Below the pieces are notes generated by a model that worked only from the letters and a program-made list of their open reading frames with translations, ran no database searches and was not told the DNA's origin. A program made the translations under genes and the position numbers. Positions 34,031 through 44,041 of a DNA stretch of 64,000 nt are shown piece after piece. How positions within the stretch are numbered: the first letter of the stretch is position 1; the number at the start of each line of letters is the position of its first letter. The stretch covers positions 1 to 64,000 of the forward strand of contig JARWZO010000023.1 in NCBI GenBank assembly GCA_029866325.1, in the 5' to 3' direction. The stretch is from Fluviicola sp. GTDB lineage: Bacteria; Bacteroidota; Bacteroidia; Flavobacteriales_D; Crocinitomicaceae.

Positions 34031-34038
34031 TATTTTTG
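34031..34038 (+). promoter_or_regulatory. Possible -7 box upstream of hgd
   Basis: TATTTTTG matches TAnnTTTG, but it lies 137 bases before the hgd ATG, so it would give a long leader. No -33 TTG is clear. The 265-bp gap between tdh and hgd holds nothing else I can name. Confidence 0.3.
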
Positions 34039-34174
34039 CTTTTCAATGCAATTTGAGCAATAGTATGTGGGTTGAATTACTGATTATGTTACAGTGGTTG
34101 CAGAAACGCAAACCGGAATGATGCCTCACAGGATCATTAAAGTAATGTAATAGCCATTTCCAAAACTTATATAT

Positions 34175-35335
34175 ATGCCTTTTTATCACAAATTAGGGAG
34201 CATTCCTCCCAAAAGACATACACAATTCAAAAAGCCATCCGGAGAGTTGTACTACGAGCAATTGTTCGGAACGGAGGGTTTTGCCAGTTTTTCAAGTCTG
34301 ATGTACCATGTTCACCGTCCGACGATGGTAAAGGCAATGAAAGAACCGGTTGATCTTGCTCCGAAAGCTGCTGTAGATAAAAACATCACCTCTCGCATGA
34401 TCAAGGGGTTTGAAGCAGCACCAAAAGATGATTTTCTGGATGCCCGAACAATCATTATGTTCAACAACGACCTAAATATGGCTGTTGCTGCACCTCGCAA
34501 ATCATTACGCGAATACTTTTATAAGAATGCTGACGCCGACGAGCTGATTTTCATTCATAAAGGTTCGGGGAAATTGCGCACTATGCTTGGTAACATCGAT
34601 TTCGAATACGGCGACTACCTAGTTGTACCGCGTGGTATGATTTACCAAATTGATTTCGATACGGAAGACAACCGTTTACTCATCGTAGAATCGTTTTCTC
34701 CTATTTTGACTCCTCGCAACTATCGCAGTCGTTTCGGGCAATTGTTGGAACATTCTCCGTTTTGCGAACGCGATTTCAAATTGCCTACCGAATTGGAAAC
34801 ACATGACGAGTTGGGTGATTTTGTCATCAAAATCAAAAAAGAAAACGTTTTGCATGAGTTGACCTACGCTTCGCATCCGTTTGATGTGGTAGGTTGGGAC
34901 GGATTTAACTTCCCGTATGCCTTTTCGATTCACAATTTTGAGCCGATTACAGGACGTGTGCATCTTCCGCCGCCAATTCATCAAACATTTGAAGCTAACA
35001 ACTTCGTTGTGTGCTCGTTTGTGCCCCGTTTGTATGATTACCATCCGCTTTCCATTCCGGCGCCTTACAATCACTCCAACATCGATTCAGACGAAGTGCT
35101 GTATTACGTAGACGGTGATTTTATGAGTCGCAACCACGTGGAAAAAGGATTTTTGTCGCTTCATCCCGGTGGAATTCCTCACGGACCGCACCCCGGAGCT
35201 TATGAGCGCAGTATCGGACAAAAAGAAACAGGAGAGTTGGCTGTAATGGTCGACACTTTCCGTCCCTTAAAATTAACCCAAGCAGCATTGGATATGCAAT
35301 TAGACGATTATGCCTACAGCTGGTTGGAAAAATAA
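34175..35335 (+). CDS. hmgA: Homogentisate 1,2-dioxygenase
   Basis: 386 residues, shorter than the roughly 440 of animal and proteobacterial forms but in the range of Bacteroidota. It cleaves the ring of homogentisate in phenylalanine/tyrosine breakdown, giving maleylacetoacetate. The cupin fold is present. The likely iron site is YNHSNIDSDE plus HPGGIPHGPHPG, which supply the two histidines and one acid of the non-heme centre. The gene is 28 bp upstream of hppD, whose product is its substrate, so the two steps are co-transcribed. The following two pathway enzymes are not in the window. Confidence 0.92.
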   Translation: MPFYHKLGSIPPKRHTQFKKPSGELYYEQLFGTEGFASFSSLMYHVHRPTMVKAMKEPVDLAPKAAVDKNITSRMIKGFEAAPKDDFLDARTIIMFNNDLNMAVAAPRKSLREYFYKNADADELIFIHKGSGKLRTMLGNIDFEYGDYLVVPRGMIYQIDFDTEDNRLLIVESFSPILTPRNYRSRFGQLLEHSPFCERDFKLPTELETHDELGDFVIKIKKENVLHELTYASHPFDVVGWDGFNFPYAFSIHNFEPITGRVHLPPPIHQTFEANNFVVCSFVPRLYDYHPLSIPAPYNHSNIDSDEVLYYVDGDFMSRNHVEKGFLSLHPGGIPHGPHPGAYERSIGQKETGELAVMVDTFRPLKLTQAALDMQLDDYAYSWLEK

Positions 35336-35363
35336 GATTTATTGAATTTACGAAATAGAATTT

Positions 35364-36524
35364 ATGAGCAAAGAAATTAAGAATGTAGAATACGGTTTAG
35401 AGAAAATTTTTGAAGGAGCACAAGACTTTCTTCCTTTGTTGGGAACCGATTATGTTGAATTTTATGTAGGGAACGCCAAACAGGCGGCACATTATTACAA
35501 AACAGCTTTCGGATTCCAGTCGTTGGCTTATGCCGGATTGGAAACAGGATTGACCGACCGAGCATCTTACGTATTGAAACAAGACAAAATCCGTCTGGTA
35601 TTGACCACAGCGTTGAACAGTGAATCGCCGATCGGTGAACACGTAAAAAAACACGGTGACGGTGTAAAAGTAATTGCATTATGGGTTGAAGATGCACGCA
35701 GTGCTTGGGAAGAGACGACCAAACGCGGAGCCGTATCGTTCATGGAACCTACTGTTGAGAAAGACGAGCACGGTGAAGTGGTTCGCGCCGGGATTTATAC
35801 TTATGGTGAAACGGTTCACATGTTTGTGGAACGCAAAAACTACGCAGGTGTTTTCTTACCGGGTTACCAAACTTGGGAATCGGATTACAATCCTAGTCCG
35901 GTTGGTTTGAAGTTTATTGATCACATGGTTGGTAACGTTGGCTGGGGCGAAATGAACAAATGGGTAAATTGGTACGAAGATGTGATGGGATTTGTGAATT
36001 TCCTTTCGTTCGATGACAAGCAAATCCACACCGAATATTCGGCCTTAATGAGTAAGGTAATGAGTAACGGAAATGGTCGTATCAAATTTCCGATCAACGA
36101 ACCGGCTGAAGGGAAGAAACGTTCGCAAATTGAAGAATACCTTGATTTTTATGAAGGTGCCGGAGCACAACACATTGCGGTAGCTACCGATAATATTTTG
36201 GAAACCGTTGCCGCTTTGCGTGCGCGTGGAGTTGAATTCCTGACAGCGCCACCACAAGCATATTATGATGAAATTCCGGAGCGTTTAGGTGAACACATGT
36301 CGATCATGACTGAACCGATTCCTGAAATTCAAAAATTGGGAATTTTGGTTGATGCCGACGAAGAAGGTTATTTGTTACAGATTTTCACCAAACCGGTAGA
36401 AGATCGTCCGACACTTTTCTTTGAGATCATTCAGCGTATGGGTGCAAAAGGATTCGGTGCTGGAAACTTCAAAGCTTTGTTTGAATCGATTGAACGCGAA
36501 CAGGAAAAGCGCGGGACTTTGTAA
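35364..36524 (+). CDS. hppD: 4-hydroxyphenylpyruvate dioxygenase
   Basis: 386 residues, the normal size. It turns 4-hydroxyphenylpyruvate into homogentisate with loss of CO2. Two VOC (glyoxalase-like) repeats lie at about 25-155 and 185-340. The iron ligands are in FIDHMVGNV (His), AGAQHIAVATD (His) and FFEIIQRMG (Glu). The C-terminal GFGAGNFKALFESIEREQ gate is present. It is the second gene of the hmgA-hppD operon, which ends in a very strong hairpin at 36548. Confidence 0.96.
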   Translation: MSKEIKNVEYGLEKIFEGAQDFLPLLGTDYVEFYVGNAKQAAHYYKTAFGFQSLAYAGLETGLTDRASYVLKQDKIRLVLTTALNSESPIGEHVKKHGDGVKVIALWVEDARSAWEETTKRGAVSFMEPTVEKDEHGEVVRAGIYTYGETVHMFVERKNYAGVFLPGYQTWESDYNPSPVGLKFIDHMVGNVGWGEMNKWVNWYEDVMGFVNFLSFDDKQIHTEYSALMSKVMSNGNGRIKFPINEPAEGKKRSQIEEYLDFYEGAGAQHIAVATDNILETVAALRARGVEFLTAPPQAYYDEIPERLGEHMSIMTEPIPEIQKLGILVDADEEGYLLQIFTKPVEDRPTLFFEIIQRMGAKGFGAGNFKALFESIEREQEKRGTL

Positions 36525-36547
36525 AATCTCCTTATTTGATAGATTAT

Positions 36548-36579
36548 CAGTGGGGTCGCGATAAATCGCGACCCCACTG
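36548..36579. terminator. Bidirectional terminator with a 14-bp GC-rich stem
   Basis: CAGTGGGGTCGCGA (36548-36561) pairs perfectly with TCGCGACCCCACTG (36566-36579) around a TAAA loop, then TATTTTTG. It serves hppD and the convergent 136-residue gene. Confidence 0.85.
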
Positions 36580-36599
36580 TATTTTTGATAGAAACGAGA

Positions 36600-37010
36600 T
36601 TATCCAACCATTACACCTTTCAACCCCAGTTTTGGGATTTCGATGTAGTTTTTCTCATTGATGGTTTCGGGCAAGAAGATGAATTTTTTATCATACATCA
36701 CATCCTCGGCCCAGAAACTTACCCAGTATTCATTGGTGAGACCGAACACTTCTACCATGATCGGTTCTATTTTAGCGGCTTCATCGGGCAACAATACTTC
36801 AAGCGAATGACGCAGCGTAGATGTTTTCACCGACTCACCGGTTTCTACATTGGTGCCGTATCCTTTGCTGGTGATGATGATTCCCTCCATGATATCTTCG
36901 CGCAGATTTAATAGGTATACGTAGTGCTGAATGCCTCCTTCCGGATTTTTTTCGGGCATAACTACCACTCTAACATTTTCTACTTTCGGTCCTTTTAATT
37001 CTTCACGCAT
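36600..37010 (-). CDS. Conserved hypothetical protein, 136 residues
   Basis: The protein has no signal peptide or membrane segment and looks like a small soluble alpha/beta protein ('PEKNPEGGIQHYVYLLNL', 'TLRHSLEVLLPDEAAKIEPIMVEVFGLTNEYWVSFWAEDVMYDKKFIFLPETI'). I recognise it as widely kept in Bacteroidota but cannot give it a function. It ends 20 bp from the hppD terminator and is convergent with the tyrosine-degradation operon, so no operon link is implied. Confidence 0.7.
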   Translation of the reverse strand: MREELKGPKVENVRVVVMPEKNPEGGIQHYVYLLNLREDIMEGIIITSKGYGTNVETGESVKTSTLRHSLEVLLPDEAAKIEPIMVEVFGLTNEYWVSFWAEDVMYDKKFIFLPETINEKNYIEIPKLGLKGVMVG

Positions 37011-37167
37011 GTTGTTGATCTTTGGAAATCAGTGCGCAAAATTAAGAAGAAAATCGGGTTGTCGGCTCGGGATGCATATTCATGGAATTTGATTGTGCAC
37101 ATCTAATGTGCCAATGGTATTTACGTTATGGTTATAGCGCGATGCCTCGCACGCCTACAACCAAACA

Positions 37168-38427
37168 TCAAAATTTCAATTGCGCTTCGAGCAATTCGCC
37201 CAAACTGATGTATTGAAACAAATCGGTAGGATGTCCGATGTGGGTATTGTATTTATCGCGGTAAGCCTTGTCGCCTTTTTTCGATTGCGGAATTACAAAA
37301 TTGGAGGCGCGTTTGTTTCCTGTACGTACAACTACCAGGTTTTTTGCCGGAATAGCGATAATGTACTGACCATGAATACCTCTGCAGTAATACACAGGAT
37401 TGGGGTATCCGAGGAACGTCCAGACATGTAACCCATAACGCGTATTCGGAACACGTTCTTCGGTTTTCATTTCAGGATTTGACACCATTTCCTTGAAATA
37501 CCATTCAGGGATGAGTTGTTTGTCTTTCCATTTTCCGTTATTGGCCAGCAAAGCTCCCAAACGGGCAAAGTCGCGCGAGGTACTATACAAGCAGCAAAAG
37601 GCTTTTTCATCACCGTTTTCTTTGTCGAGACTCCAAAATGCATCCGCTTCGGCGCCCATGGGTTTCCAGAGTTTTTCATCTGCATAACGTGTCAAATCTT
37701 TTCCGGTCGCTTTTTCGACAATAAAGGCCAACAATTGCGAATTTCCGCTTTGATACAAGAACAATTCGCCGGGTTTGCGTTCTACCTGCTGACGGTTTAC
37801 CAATCCCCACAAATCGGTTCCATAGTAAGATTCGGCATTTTCAGAAAGCGGATTCACACCACTTTCACCCCAATCCAGTCCAGAAGCCATCATCAATAAG
37901 TGACGAACGGTTATTTTTTCTTTGCCTTTTCCTGAAAAGGAAGGAAGATACTTCGAAATCGGGTCGTCTAAGCTCTTAATTTTTCCTTCTTCTACTGCAA
38001 TTCCGACCAACATACTCACCACCGTTTTAGCAGCGGAAAACGAATTGGAAACTGTTTTGGAAGTGTGTTCACCCCAGTATTCTTCGAAAATAAGACTGTC
38101 GCCTTTGAATACCAGAAATGACTTTGTTTCCAACGATTCCAAATAGGAACGGTATTCTGCGGGTAATTTCAATTCATTCCGTTTCGGATGCAGGATCCAC
38201 GGTTGATGTTTGGCCGGTGCATCGAGTGTTGAGGAATAAAATTTATCCTTGTCGTAAATGGTTGGTGAAGATTCGCCCGACAAATAGGTCGAATAAATGC
38301 CTTTATAGAGGTAAAACCTGCCGCTGAGCAGAATGAAAATGTTCAATGATACAATGATGACCAAAATGGTCCATCCCACTCCGCGAAACAGTTTTCTGAG
38401 CCGACTTCTCCCCTTTTTATTACTCAT
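37168..38427 (-). CDS. Membrane-anchored serine hydrolase of the beta-lactamase/PBP4* type
   Basis: 419 residues from ATG 38427, which overlaps the lipB stop by 8 bp (ATGAGTAA); a second ATG at 38433 is possible. One N-terminal transmembrane helix (about 18-38) places the rest in the periplasm. The SxxK motif is SAAK in FSAAKTVVSML, the second motif lies in YQSGN, and the third HGQ/HxG-like element is IHGQYIIAIP. The KLS/TVRHLLMMASGL signature fits class C beta-lactamase-related esterases and D-aminopeptidases. It is the last gene of the operon with lipB and the MBOAT, and its substrate may be a polysaccharide or peptidoglycan ester (inference). Confidence 0.88.
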   Translation of the reverse strand: MSNKKGRSRLRKLFRGVGWTILVIIVSLNIFILLSGRFYLYKGIYSTYLSGESSPTIYDKDKFYSSTLDAPAKHQPWILHPKRNELKLPAEYRSYLESLETKSFLVFKGDSLIFEEYWGEHTSKTVSNSFSAAKTVVSMLVGIAVEEGKIKSLDDPISKYLPSFSGKGKEKITVRHLLMMASGLDWGESGVNPLSENAESYYGTDLWGLVNRQQVERKPGELFLYQSGNSQLLAFIVEKATGKDLTRYADEKLWKPMGAEADAFWSLDKENGDEKAFCCLYSTSRDFARLGALLANNGKWKDKQLIPEWYFKEMVSNPEMKTEERVPNTRYGLHVWTFLGYPNPVYYCRGIHGQYIIAIPAKNLVVVRTGNKRASNFVIPQSKKGDKAYRDKYNTHIGHPTDLFQYISLGELLEAQLKF

Positions 38428-39120
38428 GTGCATAGGTATAACCGAATTGTTCTGCCAATTTCACTTTCAGAACGGCTTTTACTTCGTCCAGATCCAGTGC
38501 TCTTCCCAACTCGTGTTGCATGGAAGTTACAGCTTTATCTTCAATTCCGCAAGGCACAATGTGAGAAAAATAAGACAAATCTGTGTTAACATTAAATCCG
38601 ATTCCGTGCATTGTAACCCAACGCGAGCATTTCACGCCCATCGCGCAAATTTTTCGTGCAGAAGACAATTCGGGATCTATCCAAACACCTGTAAATCCCT
38701 GTGAGCGCTCGCCGTTGATGCCGTAAACCGCAAGGGTTTGAATCACGGCCTCTTCGAGGTATCGCATGTATTTATGAATGTCGGTAAAAAAATGATCGAG
38801 GTCAAAAATCGGATACCCGACCAATTGTCCCGGACCGTGATAAGTGATATCACCACCACGATTGATTTTGTAATAGGTCGCATGGTGTTCTTCCAACCCT
38901 TTTTCATCCAATAACAAGTTATCTGCACTTCCGCTTTTGCCTAACGTATAAACATGCGGATGTTCGACAAACAACAGGTGATTGGTAGTTTCCTTCGTAG
39001 AAGTTCCGTTTCGGTGTTCGATTTTCAGCGCGATGGATTCGGCGAATAAGGATTCCTGATAGTCCCACGCTTGTTGGTAATCCATCAGTCCCAAATCTTC
39101 AAACCGAACCATTTTTTCCA

Positions 39121-39121
<1 letters not shown>
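38420..39121 (-). CDS. lipB: Octanoyl-[ACP]:protein N-octanoyltransferase
   Basis: 233 residues, a normal LipB. It moves octanoate from acyl carrier protein to lipoyl domains of 2-oxoacid dehydrogenases. The motif RGGDITYHGPGQLVGYP (88-104) is intact, as are the catalytic lysine K164 (MGVKCSRW) and the cysteine C191 (IVPCGIEDKAVTS). Its ATG shares one base with the stop of the MBOAT gene (TAATG), so translation is coupled. Lipoate synthesis is unrelated to surface acylation; the linkage may be historical. Confidence 0.95.
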
Positions 39122-40980
<1,859 letters not shown>

Positions 40981-40995
40981 TCTTCCCTGACTTCT

Positions 40996-42339
40996 TTATT
41001 TAGCGTTTCGTAATTCCATTTGCTGCAACCATTTCTCCCAAGCATCTTCAAATAGACTCGCCTTTAGGTGGTAGCCAACCGAAGTAAAATGCACCATATC
41101 ACTTTGCATCAATCCTTTTAACATCCAGGTTCGTGAAGAACCCAATTCGCCCATAATACCATAAAAATCCCACACAGGACATTGGTATTTACGTGCCAAT
41201 TCGATAATTACCGCACGCTCACGGGCTACGTTTGCATTGGTGTAGCGTCTTCTATAAGCCGCATCATTGGGAACCGTAAGCAAAATGGCGCAATCCGGAT
41301 TGGCGCGTAATACCTTCAGAATCATTTGTTCAAGGTTGCGTTTAAAGGTTTCCGGATTAAAAGATGCATAAGGTACGTTGGCATCGTTGGTACCAACAGA
41401 AAAGGCAAAGAAATCGGGTGGCGATTCTTTGAGTTGTTCTTCAAAATTGCGGTTTGCGAGGTAGGTTGACAATGCTGCGCCGTTGATCCCGATTGCCGTG
41501 TAGGAAATTCCGGGATGCGCGTTGGAAAGTTGTACGGCATGCAATTGTAAGCCATACGGACCGGGCTTATTGCGGGTAAACTGCAGATTGAACGTATCTA
41601 CATCGTCGGTAAAAACGGCTTCGGTATAACCAAGTGTGGCGTTGTGGTATTTATCCACTATCAGAATTTCGGCAGCACCGTAATGCAGATCAAATGGAAA
41701 CTCTCCTTTATTGTGGTAAATCCGCAGCCGTGTAAAGCCCGGTTTTACATCTGTTTTATCATAGCGAAACTTGATTTCGATGATTGAATCGGAGCATTCT
41801 ACAACCGCGCCTAAGATCCCGAAATCAATTCCTTCGGGCTTGCTGAGGGAAACGCTTTTATAACTGCGCCAGTGATTGGGCGACGTAAATGCATAATTCC
41901 ACGGATTGTTGGTTCGCGCCAAATCGAACGGAAACACCAAACCTCGTTCGCCCGGAAGATCGCTCCAACGGGTTTGCAAATAGGTTCGAATGTCGTGGGT
42001 ATAAATATCGGCCTGAATATGCGATCCGCCGATGTGGTAAAAATTCAGTTTGCGGTCTTTGAAATTGACCATTTTGCCCAAATCGTTGTAAAACTTCTCC
42101 CAATTTGGGCTTTCGGGTGTGTAGAACCTAAAACAATTGGCCGAGAAATTAACAAACGGGTATGCCTTGTGCAATGCAGTATCGATGGTAAGAAAAGCCG
42201 GATGAAAATGCGTGTGCAGCGAATCTTTCGGTCCGGAATCGGTCGACTGCGAGCGCGCGGTACACGCTACCGCTAATGCTACAACAACCGCTATTTGTCC
42301 AAAAATCTTCATGCTATATTTCCAATTGTGCTGATTCAT
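40996..42339 (-). CDS. Periplasmic SGNH-hydrolase-like acetyltransfer partner (variant block I)
   Basis: 447 residues. A second ATG at 42312 gives a cleaner lipoprotein-like signal (VALAVACTARS), so the true start could be there. Block I reads GGSHIQ at FYHIGGSHIQAD, where most relatives have GDSH; the nucleophile serine is kept but the Asp before it is Gly. Block III is SVGTNDAN and block V is DMVHFTSVGY with the catalytic His. Such proteins transfer or remove O-acetyl groups on periplasmic glycans. It lies between the second SGNH gene and the MBOAT gene. Confidence 0.85.
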   Translation of the reverse strand: MNQHNWKYSMKIFGQIAVVVALAVACTARSQSTDSGPKDSLHTHFHPAFLTIDTALHKAYPFVNFSANCFRFYTPESPNWEKFYNDLGKMVNFKDRKLNFYHIGGSHIQADIYTHDIRTYLQTRWSDLPGERGLVFPFDLARTNNPWNYAFTSPNHWRSYKSVSLSKPEGIDFGILGAVVECSDSIIEIKFRYDKTDVKPGFTRLRIYHNKGEFPFDLHYGAAEILIVDKYHNATLGYTEAVFTDDVDTFNLQFTRNKPGPYGLQLHAVQLSNAHPGISYTAIGINGAALSTYLANRNFEEQLKESPPDFFAFSVGTNDANVPYASFNPETFKRNLEQMILKVLRANPDCAILLTVPNDAAYRRRYTNANVARERAVIIELARKYQCPVWDFYGIMGELGSSRTWMLKGLMQSDMVHFTSVGYHLKASLFEDAWEKWLQQMELRNAK

Positions 42340-42349
42340 TATAGGAATG

Positions 42350-43825
42350 CTAGTTCCCTTGCTTCCACTTTACGAATTCGGCGGCAAAGGCATCAAAAAA
42401 GAGTTGTGATGCAATACTCGCTCCTTTCGGTGTGAAGTGGATGTAATCTCTTCCGGCTAGCCCCTTTTCGACCCAACTGGGCATAGAATTGTAACCACCC
42501 ATAGCGCGGTACAAATCCCAATAACAAGCTCCGACATCTTTGGCTGCTTTTCGCATCTCATCTACCAAATACGGTAACATGCGATACGTTACAAAACCGT
42601 TGGCGCTGGAAGTTGACATATCGCTCGGACCGATCACCATCACCGATGCTGAAGGGCGTAATTTTTTGAGGGTCTGTAATTGTCCTTTGAAATTGCGGGC
42701 AAAATTGCGCACACCGCTCGAATCTTTCAGGTACGGAACACTATTCCCGCCAAATTGCATGATTACCATTTCTACATTCAAATCGTCGTACATCTTAGCC
42801 GCTGTGGGTTGATCGATCTTTCCAAAAAACGTACCACTCGAGCCGCGCATTCCGATATTGTCGACTTGCACACCAAAATCGCCCTCCAGAGAGAATCCAA
42901 TGATTGTTGGACTAACAGCGGCTGAGAATACATACTTCAATTTGCCTGGATTACCTGGAAATGACATGGGCATCACGTGATAACGACCGTCGTTTTCCAA
43001 ACTATCCTCGTGAATTAGGTTGCCGTTTTGGTAAATTTTTACTCCGCATGGTTTCAAGCAACTGGTGTAGTACAATTTGACATTGTTGTATGACTTGGCG
43101 CGTTCGTAAGCACTTTTAGAAGGTTCTATTTCGATAAACGCTTCTTTGATGGTGGTCATTTGCGCCATTTGGGCACTGTCGTATTCAGGTGTAAAACGCG
43201 CTGCAGTATTCATTGAACCGTAACGGCGAGATTTCAACTTTGCTCCTCCGAATGCAGTGTAACGTGTAAAATTCTCCGAATAGGTTTGCTTAAATGTTTG
43301 GGTATTGTACACGTTCATCGCCGGAATCATTCCCGGACCGTTTCCACCGAATTGACTTTGCAGTCGCTGGCGGATATAAGATGTCATTCGGTCACCTTCA
43401 ATCTGCGAATCGCCGTAATGCAAAATGCGTACTTTTTTCTTTCCGTTCGAAGCTGCTTCCAATTTCTCGAAAAAGGCATGCAACGCGCGTTTTCCACCTT
43501 CATCGTAATGAATAATGGTTGATGATTCTCCGGAAAGTTCGCCACCCGACGGAGCGCCCATTCGACCGTCGGAAGAAAGTGTGTGTTTTTTCCCGGGATC
43601 TTTCGGTTCCTCCAAAATAGCAGAAGTATCTACTTTAGCTACGATGTTGGTGATGTCTTTTTTCACCGGTTTCTTTGGGTGAAGCAATTGTTCTGAACTA
43701 ATAAATCGCACGGGTACATCGGCTACTTTGAAGCTATCATCTTCAACCAACCAGGCCAACGGAGCCAATAAAGCAAATACGCCCACTGTAAATAACAGGA
43801 CGTGAACAGGTTTTAATTCTTTCAC
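42350..43825 (-). CDS. Membrane-anchored SGNH/GDSL hydrolase-like protein
   Basis: 491 residues if started at GTG 43825; the frame opens at TTG 43837 and no ATG is near. One N-terminal helix (about 10-30) anchors it, and a charged linker follows (30-100). The SGNH core has block I HYGDSQIEGDR, a G-x-N block FGGNSVPY, and block V RDYIHFTPKG. The catalytic Ser and His are kept. It is the first gene of the SGNH-SGNH-MBOAT-lipB-hydrolase operon, with a perfect -7 box at 43847-43854. A role in O-acetylation of a surface polysaccharide is inferred from the MBOAT partner. Confidence 0.85.
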   Translation of the reverse strand: MKELKPVHVLLFTVGVFALLAPLAWLVEDDSFKVADVPVRFISSEQLLHPKKPVKKDITNIVAKVDTSAILEEPKDPGKKHTLSSDGRMGAPSGGELSGESSTIIHYDEGGKRALHAFFEKLEAASNGKKKVRILHYGDSQIEGDRMTSYIRQRLQSQFGGNGPGMIPAMNVYNTQTFKQTYSENFTRYTAFGGAKLKSRRYGSMNTAARFTPEYDSAQMAQMTTIKEAFIEIEPSKSAYERAKSYNNVKLYYTSCLKPCGVKIYQNGNLIHEDSLENDGRYHVMPMSFPGNPGKLKYVFSAAVSPTIIGFSLEGDFGVQVDNIGMRGSSGTFFGKIDQPTAAKMYDDLNVEMVIMQFGGNSVPYLKDSSGVRNFARNFKGQLQTLKKLRPSASVMVIGPSDMSTSSANGFVTYRMLPYLVDEMRKAAKDVGACYWDLYRAMGGYNSMPSWVEKGLAGRDYIHFTPKGASIASQLFFDAFAAEFVKWKQGN

Positions 43826-43846
43826 TGGAAAAATCAACTATGGCCA

Positions 43847-43854
43847 CAAAGGTA
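43847..43854 (-). promoter_or_regulatory. -7 box of the SGNH/MBOAT operon
   Basis: The minus strand reads TACCTTTG (perfect TAnnTTTG). The inferred transcription start near 43842 leaves a normal short leader if GTG 43825 is used, and almost none for TTG 43837, so it favours the GTG. Confidence 0.5.
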
Positions 43855-43913
43855 ATGTGAAAATGGGAAATAGGAATCACGAATAATAAATTGGGCTTGG
43901 CGAATAATACGTC

Positions 43914-43993
43914 AGGGAGCTGGGATTACAGGGAATTGGGGAGCTAGGATTGAACTCAACCAGTTCCTTAATTCCCTAGTTCGCTAGCTCCCT
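43914..43993. repeat. Long imperfect inverted repeat in the divergent promoter region
   Basis: AGGGAGCT (43914-43921) pairs with AGCTCCCT (43986-43993) and AGGGAATT (43930-43937) pairs with AATTCCCT (43970-43977). The blocks are spaced equally on both sides, so the whole stretch can form a bulged hairpin of about 80 bases between the SGNH operon and the YyaL-like gene. Confidence 0.7.
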
Positions 43994-44029
43994 TCTCAAT
44001 AACACCAACAAATTCACAAAGTTCTTCGC

Positions 44030-44037
44030 TACCTTTG
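44030..44037 (+). promoter_or_regulatory. -7 box of the YyaL-like gene
   Basis: TACCTTTG matches TAnnTTTG exactly and ends 4 bases before the ATG at 44042, suggesting a leaderless mRNA. Confidence 0.4.
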
Positions 44038-44041
44038 ATTC

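Noticed and set aside
33729-34121. 130-codon frame on the plus strand across the tdh/hmgA gap
   Set aside because: Most of it is antisense to the threonine dehydrogenase gene, and its composition looks like a shadow of that gene.
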